Under the pieces are notes generated by a model. It was not told the origin of the DNA. It made no database searches and saw nothing but the letters and a program-made list of their open reading frames with translations. Source: Antarctobacter albus (lineage in GTDB: Bacteria; Pseudomonadota; Alphaproteobacteria; Rhodobacterales; Rhodobacteraceae). From it: a DNA stretch of 64,000 nt. The DNA is taken from assembly GCF_900101505.1 (NCBI RefSeq), contig NZ_FMZI01000010.1, forward strand, positions 159,562 to 223,561, given 5' to 3'. The position numbers and the translations under genes are program-made. Numbering within the stretch: position 1 is the stretch's first letter; the number at the start of each line of letters is the position of its first letter. Shown here in pieces: positions 17,427-26,395 of this stretch.

Positions 17427-18608
17427 TCAGTCCAGCGAAACCAGCAGGCGGGCCACCCCGTCCTCGTCGTAGCGGGCCGAGGACGAGGCGCCCGCGGGCA
17501 GGCGGTGGCAGGGGATGCCGTGGCGCGCGGTCACGGAACGGCAGGCCGCCTCGGGCCAGCTTTCATCGCAGATCACATGGGTCATCAGCGCGGTCGGCGG
17601 CGTGTCCGGCCCGGCATCGCGCCGAAGCGGCGCGAGGATCGCCGCCACCTGGTCGGCAAGGTCGTGGCCCATGGCCTCGGGATCGGTGCCGAGACTGGGC
17701 AGGTAGACCTTGGGCACGCGGCGCGCGGCAACGGCGCGGCCCACGCCGGCAGGCAGCAGGTTGGCCACGACGCTGGAATAGAGGCTGCCGGGGGGATAGC
17801 AGATCACGTCGGCCTGCTCGATCAGCTTGCGGTTCCGCTTGGGCAGGGGCACCTGCGCGGGGTCCAGTTCGGCCTTGCCGTCGCTGAGAAAGCAATGGGT
17901 GATGCGCGCATCGACCGGGGCGACCTCCTTGCCGCTGATCCGGCGCTGGCCGATGATCCGGCGTCCGTCCGCCAGGTCGACGCCCAGGTGCAGGTTTTCG
18001 TCGACGATGGCGCGGACGGTGCCGCGCACGTCCACCATCTTGGACATCAGGAACAGCACCGGTTCCAGCGCGCGGCCATTGCCAAGATAGCCGCCCGCCA
18101 GGATCAGGTTGCCAATGCTGGCGTTGCGATAGTCGAAATCCTCGGGCACCTGGTCGGCGAAGCGGCGCAGCTGGATGCGGATCAGCTGGCGCATCGGCTT
18201 GGCAATGGCGGTGATCAGCGGGTGCTTGCCCTGCACCATCCGCCCGATCTCGGCGCGCAGCGCATCTTGCGGGGCATCCTTGGGCAGGCGGTGGCTGAAC
18301 AGCGCGTAGACATCCGGTTGCCCCAGCACCGATTCGTCCGCCAGGGCCATCAGGCGCGACCGCAGATCGCCCACGGCGGGCATGTCGAAGGCCCGGCGCA
18401 ACACCTGCGAACTGCCGCCGCTGTCGAAGGGCGTGATCAGGTGCATCGAGTTGAAACTATAGCGCTTCAGTCGTCGCGAAATGCCGTTCAGCGCGCTGCC
18501 GCCGCTGAAGAACAGGATGCGTGGGCCAAGGTGCGGCGCGCTTTCGGCGCGGGCGACGCGCAGGTCGTCGGGCAGGCGGGCCTCTCTTTCGACGTTGATC
18601 GCGGTCAT
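17427..18608 (-). CDS. CofD-like protein of the GAK-type cassette
   Basis: A 393-residue relative of CofD/YvcK. The nucleotide-binding start is ILFFSGGSALNGISRRL, followed by HLITPFDSGGSSQVLRR, GNLILAGGYL and ICYPPGSLYSSVVANLLP, all CofD-fold signatures. True CofD makes coenzyme F420, but no other F420 gene is present, and this long form matches the CofD-related branch seen with GAK cassettes. It is divergent from the Nudix-led operon at 18680 (71-bp shared upstream region), so probably co-regulated. ATG at 18608 follows ACAGGAA. The biochemical role is unknown; a phospho-metabolite transferase or UDP-sugar-binding regulator is possible. Confidence 0.85.
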   Translation of the reverse strand: MTAINVEREARLPDDLRVARAESAPHLGPRILFFSGGSALNGISRRLKRYSFNSMHLITPFDSGGSSQVLRRAFDMPAVGDLRSRLMALADESVLGQPDVYALFSHRLPKDAPQDALRAEIGRMVQGKHPLITAIAKPMRQLIRIQLRRFADQVPEDFDYRNASIGNLILAGGYLGNGRALEPVLFLMSKMVDVRGTVRAIVDENLHLGVDLADGRRIIGQRRISGKEVAPVDARITHCFLSDGKAELDPAQVPLPKRNRKLIEQADVICYPPGSLYSSVVANLLPAGVGRAVAARRVPKVYLPSLGTDPEAMGHDLADQVAAILAPLRRDAGPDTPPTALMTHVICDESWPEAACRSVTARHGIPCHRLPAGASSSARYDEDGVARLLVSLD

Positions 18609-18679
18609 TTCCTGTCCGTCTCTCCGATCCTGCCCGATTCCGGCTTTGCATCCATGCCTCTGGCGGCCCATATGTCCGC

Positions 18680-19135
18680 ATGGACAACGACGACCTCATA
18701 CGTCCGACGGTGCGCGCTGTCATCCGCAAGGGAGACCTTGTGCTGGTGCAGGTCAAGCAAGCGGCCTCGGGGCAACGCTACCTGACCCTGCCGGGCGGCC
18801 GGCAGGAGGTGGGAGAGACCATGCAGCACTGCCTGATGCGCGAATGCCTCGAAGAGATCGGGGTGGCACCGGAGGTCGGCGATGTGCGCCATGTCGCGGA
18901 TGTCTTTCGCAAGCGCGCCGGCGGTGTGCGGCAATTGATCGAGGTGCTGTTCGACTGCGCGGTGCCCGATGCCTATGTGCCTGTCCTTGGCGCGCGTCCG
19001 GACAAGCGGCAGATGGCCACGATCTGGGCCGATCCGGCCCGGCCGGAGGCACCCTTTCTGCCGCGCTACGACCTGGCGCTGATGCGCGGCGACGCGCCGG
19101 TTCACCTTGGGAGGCTGGACTGTGCCACGCCCTGA
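18680..19135 (+). CDS. Nudix hydrolase
   Basis: A 151-residue Nudix pyrophosphohydrolase with a complete Nudix box: GGRQEVGETMQHCLMREC followed by LEEIGV (G-x5-E-x7-REUxEExGU). Nudix enzymes cut X-linked nucleoside diphosphates; the substrate here cannot be named. It is the first gene of the overlapping GAK-type operon, and its stop lies 14 bp inside the next gene, so it is probably translated with it. The start MDNDDLIRPTVRAVI has no strong Shine-Dalgarno, consistent with a short leader. Confidence 0.9.
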   Translation: MDNDDLIRPTVRAVIRKGDLVLVQVKQAASGQRYLTLPGGRQEVGETMQHCLMRECLEEIGVAPEVGDVRHVADVFRKRAGGVRQLIEVLFDCAVPDAYVPVLGARPDKRQMATIWADPARPEAPFLPRYDLALMRGDAPVHLGRLDCATP

Positions 19136-20753
19136 CCCGATCGCCGAGAACATGTCGTTCCTGCTGGCCGAACTGGACGGCCAGCTGACCCGGCTGATTG
19201 CCTATTTCGACGATCCCCGGACCGAAACGGCGCTGCAACTGGTGCAGCGGGCGGGCTATTCGCACAACCTGTCGATGCGCGTGCGCAAGGCCTGCCTTGC
19301 GGGCATGATGCGGGGCAAGAAGTCCGAGGCGACACAGCTGCGCCTGCAGGGGATCGACACCATCGCGCGCAACCTCGACCTGATTTCGCGCCTCGGGCGC
19401 CGGGCGGTTGAACAGGCGGAACGGGTCGACAGGCAGAAACTCTTGCGGGCCGACACCTATGGTGCGCCGTTGAAACGGGTGCGCAGGACCGTGGCCCGCA
19501 TCAACGAGGCGCTGGAGGCGCGCGACAGCAAGCTGGCGGTCGAGATCGGGCAGGCCCGCACCGAGATGGGCAGCTTTCACGATCAGCTGTTCCGGACCTA
19601 CACCCGCGACATGCAGGGCGCCAAGCACACCGAGGACCTGGCCTATGGGCTGCTGTGCCTGAACGAGGTCACGCGCATGGGCGAGGCGCTGCAGACGATT
19701 TCCGAGGCGATCCTGTCGATCAACATCGGCCAGTCGGTGCAGTTCGAACGCTATTTCACCCTGCGCAGCGTGCTGGCGGGCGTGGCGCGGGACGAGGAGA
19801 TCACCCTGCAGCCGCTGGCCGAGACCCGCTCCGGCTCTGCCATTTCCAGCGTCAACCTGCGCGGCGCCAAGGGCGAGACCGTGGCCGCCGTCTTCAAGGA
19901 CGGGGACCGCCGCAAGGTCAAGGAAGAGCGCGTCGGCGTGAAAAGCTGGAACTCGGTCTATCCCGGCCTTGCGCCCGAAATCCTGTCCTACGAGAAAAGC
20001 GGCAAGTCCGCCGCCCTGCTGATCGAGCACCTGGAGGGCGAGACCTTCGAGGACATCGTTCTGGGCGCCACCGACGAGGCGCTGGCCGAGGCGCAGAAGG
20101 CACTGCACAAGACCGTGCGCGACATCTGGCGTCAGACCCGCACTGACGACCCCGCCGAGATGAAGGCGATGGAACAGCTGGCCAAGCGGATGAAGGATGT
20201 TCATCGGCTGCACAGTCGCTTTGTACGCGGGCCGCAAAGCGTGAATGGCTTGGCCGTGATGGGCTTTGACGGTCTGGTTTCCGCGGCGGCAGCGCGCGAG
20301 GCGCGGATCGCGGCGCCGTTTTCCGTCTATATCCACGGGGATTTCAACCTCGACAACGTGATCTACGACGCGGTGGGCCGCAAGATCCGTTTCATCGACC
20401 TGCACCGCTCGCGCTACATGGACTACGTGCAGGACGTGTCGGTCTTCATGGTGTCCAACTATCGCCTGCAGGTGCTGGACGCGGGCACGCGGGCCCGCAT
20501 AGCGGCGGTGGCCACCGACATGCACGCGATGGCGGCAAAGTTCGCCCGGCAGCAAAAGGATCCGACATTCGAGTACCGTCTGGCGCTGGGGCTGGCGCGG
20601 TCCTTTGCCAGTTCGACCCGCTTTGTCGTCGACGAGAAACACGCCCGGCGGATGCTGGTCCGGGCGCGCTACATCCTGGAATCCGCGCTGGCCGTGCCCG
20701 AGGGCAAGGAGGCGCGGTTCAGATTGCCCATGAAGGAATTGTTCAGTGACTAA
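19122..20753 (+). CDS. PhoU-domain / APH-fold kinase fusion
   Basis: A 543-residue two-domain protein. Residues ~10-205 form a helical PhoU-like bundle (AENMSFLLAELDGQLTRL, TRMGEALQTISEAILSI). Residues ~235-540 form an aminoglycoside-phosphotransferase-type kinase with ATP-contacting K259 (AVFKDGD), catalytic loop H405-G-D407-x-N409-x2-N412 and metal-binding D426 in FIDLHRSR. The start is GTG at 19122, 7 nt after GGGAGG; an upstream TTG at 19107 is less likely. It overlaps both neighbours. The kinase looks active. A role as small-molecule or protein kinase controlled by the PhoU domain is inferred. Confidence 0.88.
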   Translation: MPRPDPIAENMSFLLAELDGQLTRLIAYFDDPRTETALQLVQRAGYSHNLSMRVRKACLAGMMRGKKSEATQLRLQGIDTIARNLDLISRLGRRAVEQAERVDRQKLLRADTYGAPLKRVRRTVARINEALEARDSKLAVEIGQARTEMGSFHDQLFRTYTRDMQGAKHTEDLAYGLLCLNEVTRMGEALQTISEAILSINIGQSVQFERYFTLRSVLAGVARDEEITLQPLAETRSGSAISSVNLRGAKGETVAAVFKDGDRRKVKEERVGVKSWNSVYPGLAPEILSYEKSGKSAALLIEHLEGETFEDIVLGATDEALAEAQKALHKTVRDIWRQTRTDDPAEMKAMEQLAKRMKDVHRLHSRFVRGPQSVNGLAVMGFDGLVSAAAAREARIAAPFSVYIHGDFNLDNVIYDAVGRKIRFIDLHRSRYMDYVQDVSVFMVSNYRLQVLDAGTRARIAAVATDMHAMAAKFARQQKDPTFEYRLALGLARSFASSTRFVVDEKHARRMLVRARYILESALAVPEGKEARFRLPMKELFSD

Positions 20754-21627
20754 GAGGATCGGGGTGATCGGGACCCCCGGAAAATGGTCGACCGAGTCGC
20801 TTGCGGATGCTTTCGGGGAGCGGACCGGGTTTCGGCAAGTGATCGACATGGCCGGCGCGGTTCTGGATCTGGATGCTGGGACACTGGTCTGCGACGGGGT
20901 GGACCTGACAGCGCTGGACGGGCTGGTGCTGAAGAAGGTCGCCGAGGATTACAGCCCCGACGCGCTGGACCGGCTGGAACTGCTGCGCGTGGCAGAGGCC
21001 CGTGGCGTGCGCATCTTCAGCCCTGCCGAACGGGTGATCCGCCTGATGGACCGGCTGGCCTGCACCGTGACGCTGCGGGGGGCGGATATTCCCATGCCGC
21101 CGACCACCATCACCGAGGACGTGACAGCCGCCCGTGCCGCGCTGGACCGCTATGGCGCGGCGGTGTTCAAGCCGCTGTTTTCCACCAAGGCGCGCGGCAT
21201 GGTCCTGCTGGACTCGGATGCACCGGATGCCGAGGCGCAGATCGCGGCCTTCAAGGCCGCCAACCCGGTGATGTATATCCAGCAGAAGGCCGACCTGTCG
21301 GGGCATGACCTGGGTATGGTCTTTCTGGACGGCGCCTATGTCTGCACCTATGCCCGTGTCAGCCAGACAGACAGCTGGAACACGACGATCCACTCGGGCG
21401 GGAAATACGCTCCCTATGACCCTTCGCCCGAACTGATCGAACTGGGCCGGCGCGCGCAGGCGCCCTTTGGCCTGACCTTCACAACGGTCGACATCGCGCT
21501 GACGCCCGATGGCCCCATCGTCTTCGAGGTCTCGGCCTTTGGCGGCTACAGCGGGGCGTTGAAGGGCTGCGGCATCGACGCCGCCGCTCTGGTGGCCGAT
21601 CACGTCCTGCAAGAGGTGTCCGCATGA
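20746..21627 (+). CDS. ATP-grasp enzyme of the GAK-type cassette
   Basis: A 293-residue RimK/glutathione-synthetase-like ATP-grasp enzyme. The N-terminus KRIGVIGTPGKWSTESLADA is the preATP-grasp fold, then AAVFKPLFSTKARGMVLLDS (ATP-binding lysine and glycine loop), MYIQQKADLSGHDLGMVFLDG, and the metal-binding strand TTVDIALTPDGPIVFEVSAFGGYSG in pieces. Such enzymes join a carboxylate to an amine or thiol through an acyl-phosphate. The start is GTG at 20746, overlapping the previous stop by 8 bp; the stop overlaps the next ATG. The ligation target may be the small amphi-Trp protein at the end of the operon, but this is inference. Confidence 0.88.
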   Translation: MTKRIGVIGTPGKWSTESLADAFGERTGFRQVIDMAGAVLDLDAGTLVCDGVDLTALDGLVLKKVAEDYSPDALDRLELLRVAEARGVRIFSPAERVIRLMDRLACTVTLRGADIPMPPTTITEDVTAARAALDRYGAAVFKPLFSTKARGMVLLDSDAPDAEAQIAAFKAANPVMYIQQKADLSGHDLGMVFLDGAYVCTYARVSQTDSWNTTIHSGGKYAPYDPSPELIELGRRAQAPFGLTFTTVDIALTPDGPIVFEVSAFGGYSGALKGCGIDAAALVADHVLQEVSA

Positions 21628-22697
21628 GAACCGCCGAGGATGTGCTGACGCAGTTGGACCTGGGGGCTGCCGGGACGCAGCCCTTTCACCTGGGGGTGGG
21701 TCATGTCGGGGTCACCGTGCTGGCACCCGAGCCTTTGCGCGCGTCCCTGATGGCCTATTTCGTCGGGGCGCTGACGGACACGCCGGGCGAGATCACGGTG
21801 CACCTGCTGCCGGGGCAGGTGTTGACGCTCGAGCCGGAGTGGACCGACTGGCAGCGCGAACCCGGCAAGGCAGGGCGCAAGGATGCAATCCGCGACCTGG
21901 CCGGTGCGCGGCTGATCCGCAAGGTTCGCAGCGGCGTCACCTTTTTGCAGGCGCCGGGCGTGGCGGTGGCGTTTGGGCCGCTGGCCGAGAACGAAAGCAC
22001 GGTCATCAATTTCATCAACACGCAGATCCTAAATGCCGGCCTGCGGGAGGGCTGGCAGCTGTGTCACGCGGCGGCGGTGACACGGGGGCCGCGCACGCTG
22101 GCGATCTCCGGTCTGTCGGGTGGCGGCAAGTCGACCTCGATCCTGCGGATGATGGACATGGAGGGGATGTGTTTCCTCAGCAATGACCGGGTGCTGGTGC
22201 GCGCGGGCCGCCCGCCGCGTGCGCTGGGCATCCCCAAGCAGCCGCGCATCAACCCGGGCACGATCCTTGGCAACCCGCGCCTGCGGGACATGCTGACCCC
22301 GGCCCGGCGGGCCGAACTGGAGGCGATGCCCGCCGCCGACCTCTGGGCGCTGGAGGACAAGCACGACCTGATCATCGGAGATGTCTATGGCGCCGATCGC
22401 CTGCGGTTCGAAGGCGCCCTGACCGATTTCTGGGTGCTGAACTGGGAACATGGCACCGATGCGCCGACGCAGGTGGCAGAGGTCTCGCTGGCCGACCGCC
22501 CCGACCTGCTGGGGGCGATCATGAAGAGCCCCGGCCCGTTCTACCAGCACCCTGATGGCCGTTTCGAACCGAATGGCACCGCGCCCGATCCGGCCCCCTA
22601 CCTTGAGGCGCTGCGCGGGGTTCGGGTCTGCGAGGTTTCGGGCCGGGTGGATTTCGACGCGCTGGCGGCAGAGGGGCGGCGGCTCTTCGATGGCTGA
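21624..22697 (+). CDS. HprK-related kinase B
   Basis: A 357-residue protein distantly related to HPr kinase/phosphorylase. The P-loop is GLSGGGKST at residues 163-171, preceded by CHAAAV with H148 at the position of the catalytic histidine region, and followed by FLSNDRVLVRAG as a Walker-B-like strand. This matches the HprK-related kinase B family found in GAK cassettes; no HPr is encoded nearby. ATGA overlap with the ATP-grasp gene indicates coupling. The likely substrate is a small protein or metabolite, and the tiny amphi-Trp protein at the end of the operon is the best local candidate. Confidence 0.87.
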   Translation: MRTAEDVLTQLDLGAAGTQPFHLGVGHVGVTVLAPEPLRASLMAYFVGALTDTPGEITVHLLPGQVLTLEPEWTDWQREPGKAGRKDAIRDLAGARLIRKVRSGVTFLQAPGVAVAFGPLAENESTVINFINTQILNAGLREGWQLCHAAAVTRGPRTLAISGLSGGGKSTSILRMMDMEGMCFLSNDRVLVRAGRPPRALGIPKQPRINPGTILGNPRLRDMLTPARRAELEAMPAADLWALEDKHDLIIGDVYGADRLRFEGALTDFWVLNWEHGTDAPTQVAEVSLADRPDLLGAIMKSPGPFYQHPDGRFEPNGTAPDPAPYLEALRGVRVCEVSGRVDFDALAAEGRRLFDG

Positions 22698-23376
22698 GCG
22701 CGCCTATGTCGCCATCCTGCGCCACGGGGCCTATCACCAGCGCAAAGGCGTGCCTTCGGCCCGGCAGCCCTGGCCGCTGACCGATGAGGGCAGGGCGCAG
22801 GCCCGCGCCGGGGCGGATCTGCTGGCGGCGATGATTGCCGAACACGGGCTGCGCCTCTCCCCCGTCATCCATGCCTCGCACCAGTTGCGGGCCTGGCAAA
22901 CGGCGCAGGAGGTGGCGGTGCAGCTGGGTGAGCTGGGACATGCGACAGAGGCGGTCGAGGAAACCCCCGCGCTGGCCGAGCGCGGGCTTGGCAGCGCCGC
23001 CAACCTGACGGTTTCAGAAATCGAGGCGGCGTTGCGGGACGATCCGCGCCATGACGCGCCGCCGCCGGGCTGGAAATCCGACAGCGATTACCGCCTGCCT
23101 CTGGAAGGGGCCGAAAGCCTGATGATGGCGGGGCGGCGGGTGGCCGATCACCTGGCGGCCACGGTGCGGCCCGGATGGCTGACCGTCCATGTCGGGCATG
23201 GGGCGTCCTTTCGCCATGCCTGTCATCACCTTGGCATCCTCGATCGGGCGGAAATTGCCCGCCTGTCGATGTTTCATGCCCGCCCGTCACTGATCTGTCA
23301 TGATGCGGATGGTAGGTGGTCCCACTTGGCCGGAGCGTGGAAGATCAGGGAACCCGGGGGCGACCCCAAGGATTGA
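22690..23376 (+). CDS. Histidine phosphatase family protein
   Basis: A 228-residue phosphoglycerate-mutase-like phosphatase. The phosphohistidine motif is LRHGAYH near residue 11 and the second catalytic segment is TVHVGHGASFRHACHHLG. It overlaps the HprK-related kinase B stop by 8 bp. The fold can dephosphorylate proteins or small molecules, so in this cassette it may reverse the kinase reactions. ATG at 22690 begins MAERAYVAILRHG, the expected family start. Confidence 0.88.
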   Translation: MAERAYVAILRHGAYHQRKGVPSARQPWPLTDEGRAQARAGADLLAAMIAEHGLRLSPVIHASHQLRAWQTAQEVAVQLGELGHATEAVEETPALAERGLGSAANLTVSEIEAALRDDPRHDAPPPGWKSDSDYRLPLEGAESLMMAGRRVADHLAATVRPGWLTVHVGHGASFRHACHHLGILDRAEIARLSMFHARPSLICHDADGRWSHLAGAWKIREPGGDPKD

Positions 23377-23415
23377 GCCCCTGAGTGCCCGGCCGTGGCA
23401 AGGGGGGACCGAAAC

Positions 23416-24720
23416 GTGGCGCAAATCCAGGACAGTATCGGCAGCGGGTCCATCCTGTTGCCGCAGGTCTTTGACGGGGATGCCTGCCTGCCGGACCTGC
23501 CGCGCAGTGTCATCCCCTGGCCCGGGGCCGGGACGCAACCACAGATCGCCCGCTGTCTGGATCGGGCGCGGGCGCATGGTGGCTGGCGCTGGCCGGACCG
23601 GCCCGTCGTCTTCGTTTCTGATCCACATGCGGATGCCGAGGGGTTCCTGCGCTCGCTGACTGCCGCAGGGGTGATCCATCGCGCCGATGGACGCATCGGG
23701 CTGACGGGCTTCGGCCAGCGGGCGCGGATCGTGCTGGGCGGCGATAGTCTGGACAAGGGGCCGAGCAACCTGGCCCTGCTGGATGCGATTGCCGCACTGC
23801 GCGCCACGGAGGCGGATGTTCATATCCTCGCGGGCAACCACGACCTGCGGATGCGCATGGCCGTGGCCGCCCTGCGTGGGCCTCGGTCCGCCCTGCGCGA
23901 ACACCTGTTCGTTCGCATGGGCCGCAAGATCCTGCCCGCCCTGCGCGAGGTGCTGGAACGGTTCGTCACCAAGGCCGACCTGGATGCCCTGCCGGACGAG
24001 GCCGCCTGCAAGGCCCGGCTCTTGCCGCGTGCGGACTGGGCGGAACGGTTCGAACGCGCGGCCCGTGCCGAGCTGCGCCCCAAGGTCATCGCCAAGGAGA
24101 CCGCCAAGCTGGGCGCCAAGCTGGAGAAATTCGATGCGGAATGCGCGCGGTCGGGGATGACCTGCCGCGAGATCCTGGCCGCGGCGCTGAAATGTCACCA
24201 GGTCTTTTTTGAACCGGGAGGCGCCTATGCCTGGTTCTATGACGGCATGGACGTGGTGGCGCGCAGCGGGTCCTTGCTGTTCGTGCATGCGGGCCTTTGC
24301 GACAGCATGTGCGATGTGCTGGTGAACGAGGGGCCGGAGGCGGTTAACGCGCGCTATCGCGCGGCGGCAGAGGATGCCTCTCTGGGGTTCTATTTCGGCC
24401 CGCTGGCGAACCTTGTGCGGACGAAATACCGCGCCTCGGACTGTGCGCTGACGGATCGCGGGGTTGGGGCGCTGCACCGCGCGGGAATTCACATGGTCGT
24501 CCAGGGACATGTCAACAACCACGCCGGCCAGCGCCTGCTGGCCAAGCGCGGGCTGTTGCACCTCGAAGGGGACATCACGCTGGACCGGGCGTCTCGCGCG
24601 CTGGAGGGGCTGGAAGGCATCGGCGCGGGCGCGACCTTGATCTTTCCCTCCGGAGATGTGATCGGGCTGAGCCGTGACTATCCGTCGGCAAAGCACTTTG
24701 CCCCGGAACGCATGAGCTGA
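23416..24720 (+). CDS. Metallophosphoesterase (PPP/MPP fold)
   Basis: A 434-residue calcineurin-like phosphoesterase. Metal-binding motifs are spread in order: VFVSDPHADAEGF, LGGDSLDKGPSN, LAGNHDLRMRM, LFVHAGLCD and VQGHVNNH. The insertion of about 150 residues between GNHD and the next histidine motif (REHLFVRMGRKI...LKCHQVFF) is larger than in simple enzymes. The start GTG at 23416 is 7 nt after AAGGGGGG; GTG at 23395 lacks a Shine-Dalgarno. It follows the histidine phosphatase by 39 bp in the GAK-type operon, giving that unit two unrelated phosphatases. Confidence 0.86.
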   Translation: MAQIQDSIGSGSILLPQVFDGDACLPDLPRSVIPWPGAGTQPQIARCLDRARAHGGWRWPDRPVVFVSDPHADAEGFLRSLTAAGVIHRADGRIGLTGFGQRARIVLGGDSLDKGPSNLALLDAIAALRATEADVHILAGNHDLRMRMAVAALRGPRSALREHLFVRMGRKILPALREVLERFVTKADLDALPDEAACKARLLPRADWAERFERAARAELRPKVIAKETAKLGAKLEKFDAECARSGMTCREILAAALKCHQVFFEPGGAYAWFYDGMDVVARSGSLLFVHAGLCDSMCDVLVNEGPEAVNARYRAAAEDASLGFYFGPLANLVRTKYRASDCALTDRGVGALHRAGIHMVVQGHVNNHAGQRLLAKRGLLHLEGDITLDRASRALEGLEGIGAGATLIFPSGDVIGLSRDYPSAKHFAPERMS

Positions 24721-24738
24721 GACAGCGAAAGGGTCGGC

Positions 24739-25011
24739 ATGAGCGACGAAAAAGGCCGTTTCTCGCATGAATCCCTGCAGGATGCGAAGACGATCAAGAC
24801 CCTTCTGACCGCGCTGGCCAAGGGGTTTTCCAAGGGCGAGATGACGCTGGGCGACGAGGACGACGAACTGGTCCTGAAGACCGCTGGGTTGATGAATGTC
24901 CGCATCAAGGGCGAACGCCAGGACGGCCAGTGCGAGGTCAGCCTGCGGGTGACCTGGGCCGATCCGGCTGAACCCGCGACGCGCAAGGAAAAGCCCCGGA
25001 TCGACAGCTGA
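24739..25011 (+). CDS. Amphi-Trp domain protein
   Basis: A 90-residue protein of the amphi-Trp family: FSHESLQDAKTIKTLLTALAKGFSKGEM, then strands DELVLKTAGLMNVRIK and QCEVSLRVTWAD with the conserved Trp. (The long run is described in parts of no more than twenty residues: helix 8-26, acidic loop GDEDDEL, two amphipathic strands.) No catalytic residues are seen. It is the last gene of the GAK-type operon, with AAGGG before its ATG. Its size and position suggest it is the object acted on by the kinases, ligase and phosphatases, but that is inference. Confidence 0.85.
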   Translation: MSDEKGRFSHESLQDAKTIKTLLTALAKGFSKGEMTLGDEDDELVLKTAGLMNVRIKGERQDGQCEVSLRVTWADPAEPATRKEKPRIDS

Positions 25012-25129
25012 GGCCCCCGCACAGCCGGGACGTCGGTCATTCGCCTTGAATGGACAGGTGACCTCGTGAAGGATGGCGTCGGAGGTGCGACGCCGTCGCC
25101 AAGGGCGCGCGCGAGGGGAGGAACGACAG

Positions 25130-26395
25130 GTGACCACAGTGCTCGGCGCGATTGCCGATGATTTTACCGGTGCGACGGACCTGGCCGGGTTGCTGGCGCG
25201 ATCCGGTGTCCGGGTGTCGCTGCGCATGGGCGTGCCGGAGGGGCCACCTGCCGATCCGGCGCCCTTCGAGGTGATCGCGCTCAAGATCCGGACCGCGCCG
25301 GTTGATGACGCCGTGGCCGAGGCGCGCGCCGCGCTGGACTGGCTGCGGCGGGCCGGGGCAGAGCGGTTCTTCTGGAAATACTGCTCGACCTTCGATTCCA
25401 CGCCCGAGGGCAATATCGGCCCGGTGGCCGAGGCGCTGATGCGTGACCTTGGCGCGGAGCAGACCATCTATTGCCCGGCCTTTCCGGAAAACGGCCGGTC
25501 GATCTTCATGGGTACTCTCTTTGTCGGGGAACAGCCGCTGGGCGAAAGCCCGATGAAGGATCATCCGCTGACACCGATGCGGGATTCGAACCTGATGCGC
25601 CTGCTGGCGCCGCAGGTCACGCAGCCGGTGGGGCTGGCCAACCGGCTGACCGTCGCGCGCGGTGCCAAGGCGCTGACCGCGCGGCTGGCAGAGTTGCGGG
25701 CCGAGGGCGTGGCGCATGTGGTCGTGGACGCGGTGGCAAACGAGGATCTGCAGACCATCGCCGAGGCCTGCCGCGACATGCCGCTGATGACCGGCGGCAG
25801 CGCCGTGGCCATGCCCTTGCCCGGTCTCTGGCAGGCAGACGGGCTGCTGTCACAGGCAGGGGCGGTGTCACCGCCCAAGGTGGGGCCGGGGGCGGTGATC
25901 CTGTCGGGCAGTTGTTCGGCGATGACCAACGCGCAGGTGGCCGCCTATCGTGAAACCGGCGCCCCTGCCTTCCGGCTGGACCCGCAGGACCTGGACGAAC
26001 GCAGTGTCACACCCGCCATCGACTGGTTGTCGGGACTGTCGGCAGAGGCCGCGCCGCTGATCTACGCCACTGCGGATCCGGCCTCTGTCAGGGCCACCCA
26101 AGAGAACCTGGGCGCCGCCCGTGCGGGCGAGATCGTGGAAGAGGCGCTGGCGGCTTGCGCCTTGGCGGCGCGCGACATGGGGCGGCGCCGGTTTGTCGTC
26201 GCGGGCGGAGAGAGCTCCGGCGCGGTGACGCAGGCGCTGGGCGTCACCCGGCTGGACGTGGGCCGGGAGATCGCGCCCGGGGTCCCCTGGTGTTTTGCCG
26301 AAAGCGGCGGCACGCGCATCGCGCTGACGTTGAAATCGGGCAATTTCGGCGCCGAGAGCTTTTTCACCGACGCGCTGGACATGCTGGACCGATGA
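25130..26395 (+). CDS. otnK: Four-carbon acid sugar kinase (3-oxo-tetronate kinase family)
   Basis: A 421-residue DUF1537-type kinase. The N-terminal substrate-binding motif is GAIADDFTGATDLAGLLA; the C-terminal ATP-binding domain has VAGGESSGAVTQALG and GTRIALTLKSGNFG. The family phosphorylates 3-oxo-tetronates at O4. The start is taken as GTG at 25130, 8 nt after GAGGGGAGGAA. It overlaps the aldolase/decarboxylase gene by ATGA, and the OtnK-OtnC-OtnI set is the known tetronate pathway. The 118-bp gap from the preceding operon suggests a separate promoter. Confidence 0.92.
   Translation: MTTVLGAIADDFTGATDLAGLLARSGVRVSLRMGVPEGPPADPAPFEVIALKIRTAPVDDAVAEARAALDWLRRAGAERFFWKYCSTFDSTPEGNIGPVAEALMRDLGAEQTIYCPAFPENGRSIFMGTLFVGEQPLGESPMKDHPLTPMRDSNLMRLLAPQVTQPVGLANRLTVARGAKALTARLAELRAEGVAHVVVDAVANEDLQTIAEACRDMPLMTGGSAVAMPLPGLWQADGLLSQAGAVSPPKVGPGAVILSGSCSAMTNAQVAAYRETGAPAFRLDPQDLDERSVTPAIDWLSGLSAEAAPLIYATADPASVRATQENLGAARAGEIVEEALAACALAARDMGRRRFVVAGGESSGAVTQALGVTRLDVGREIAPGVPWCFAESGGTRIALTLKSGNFGAESFFTDALDMLDR

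Noticed and set aside
17427..18608. CofD-like gene as evidence of F420 synthesis
   Set aside because: No FbiB/CofE, CofC or CofG/H genes are near, and the gene context is the GAK-type cassette.
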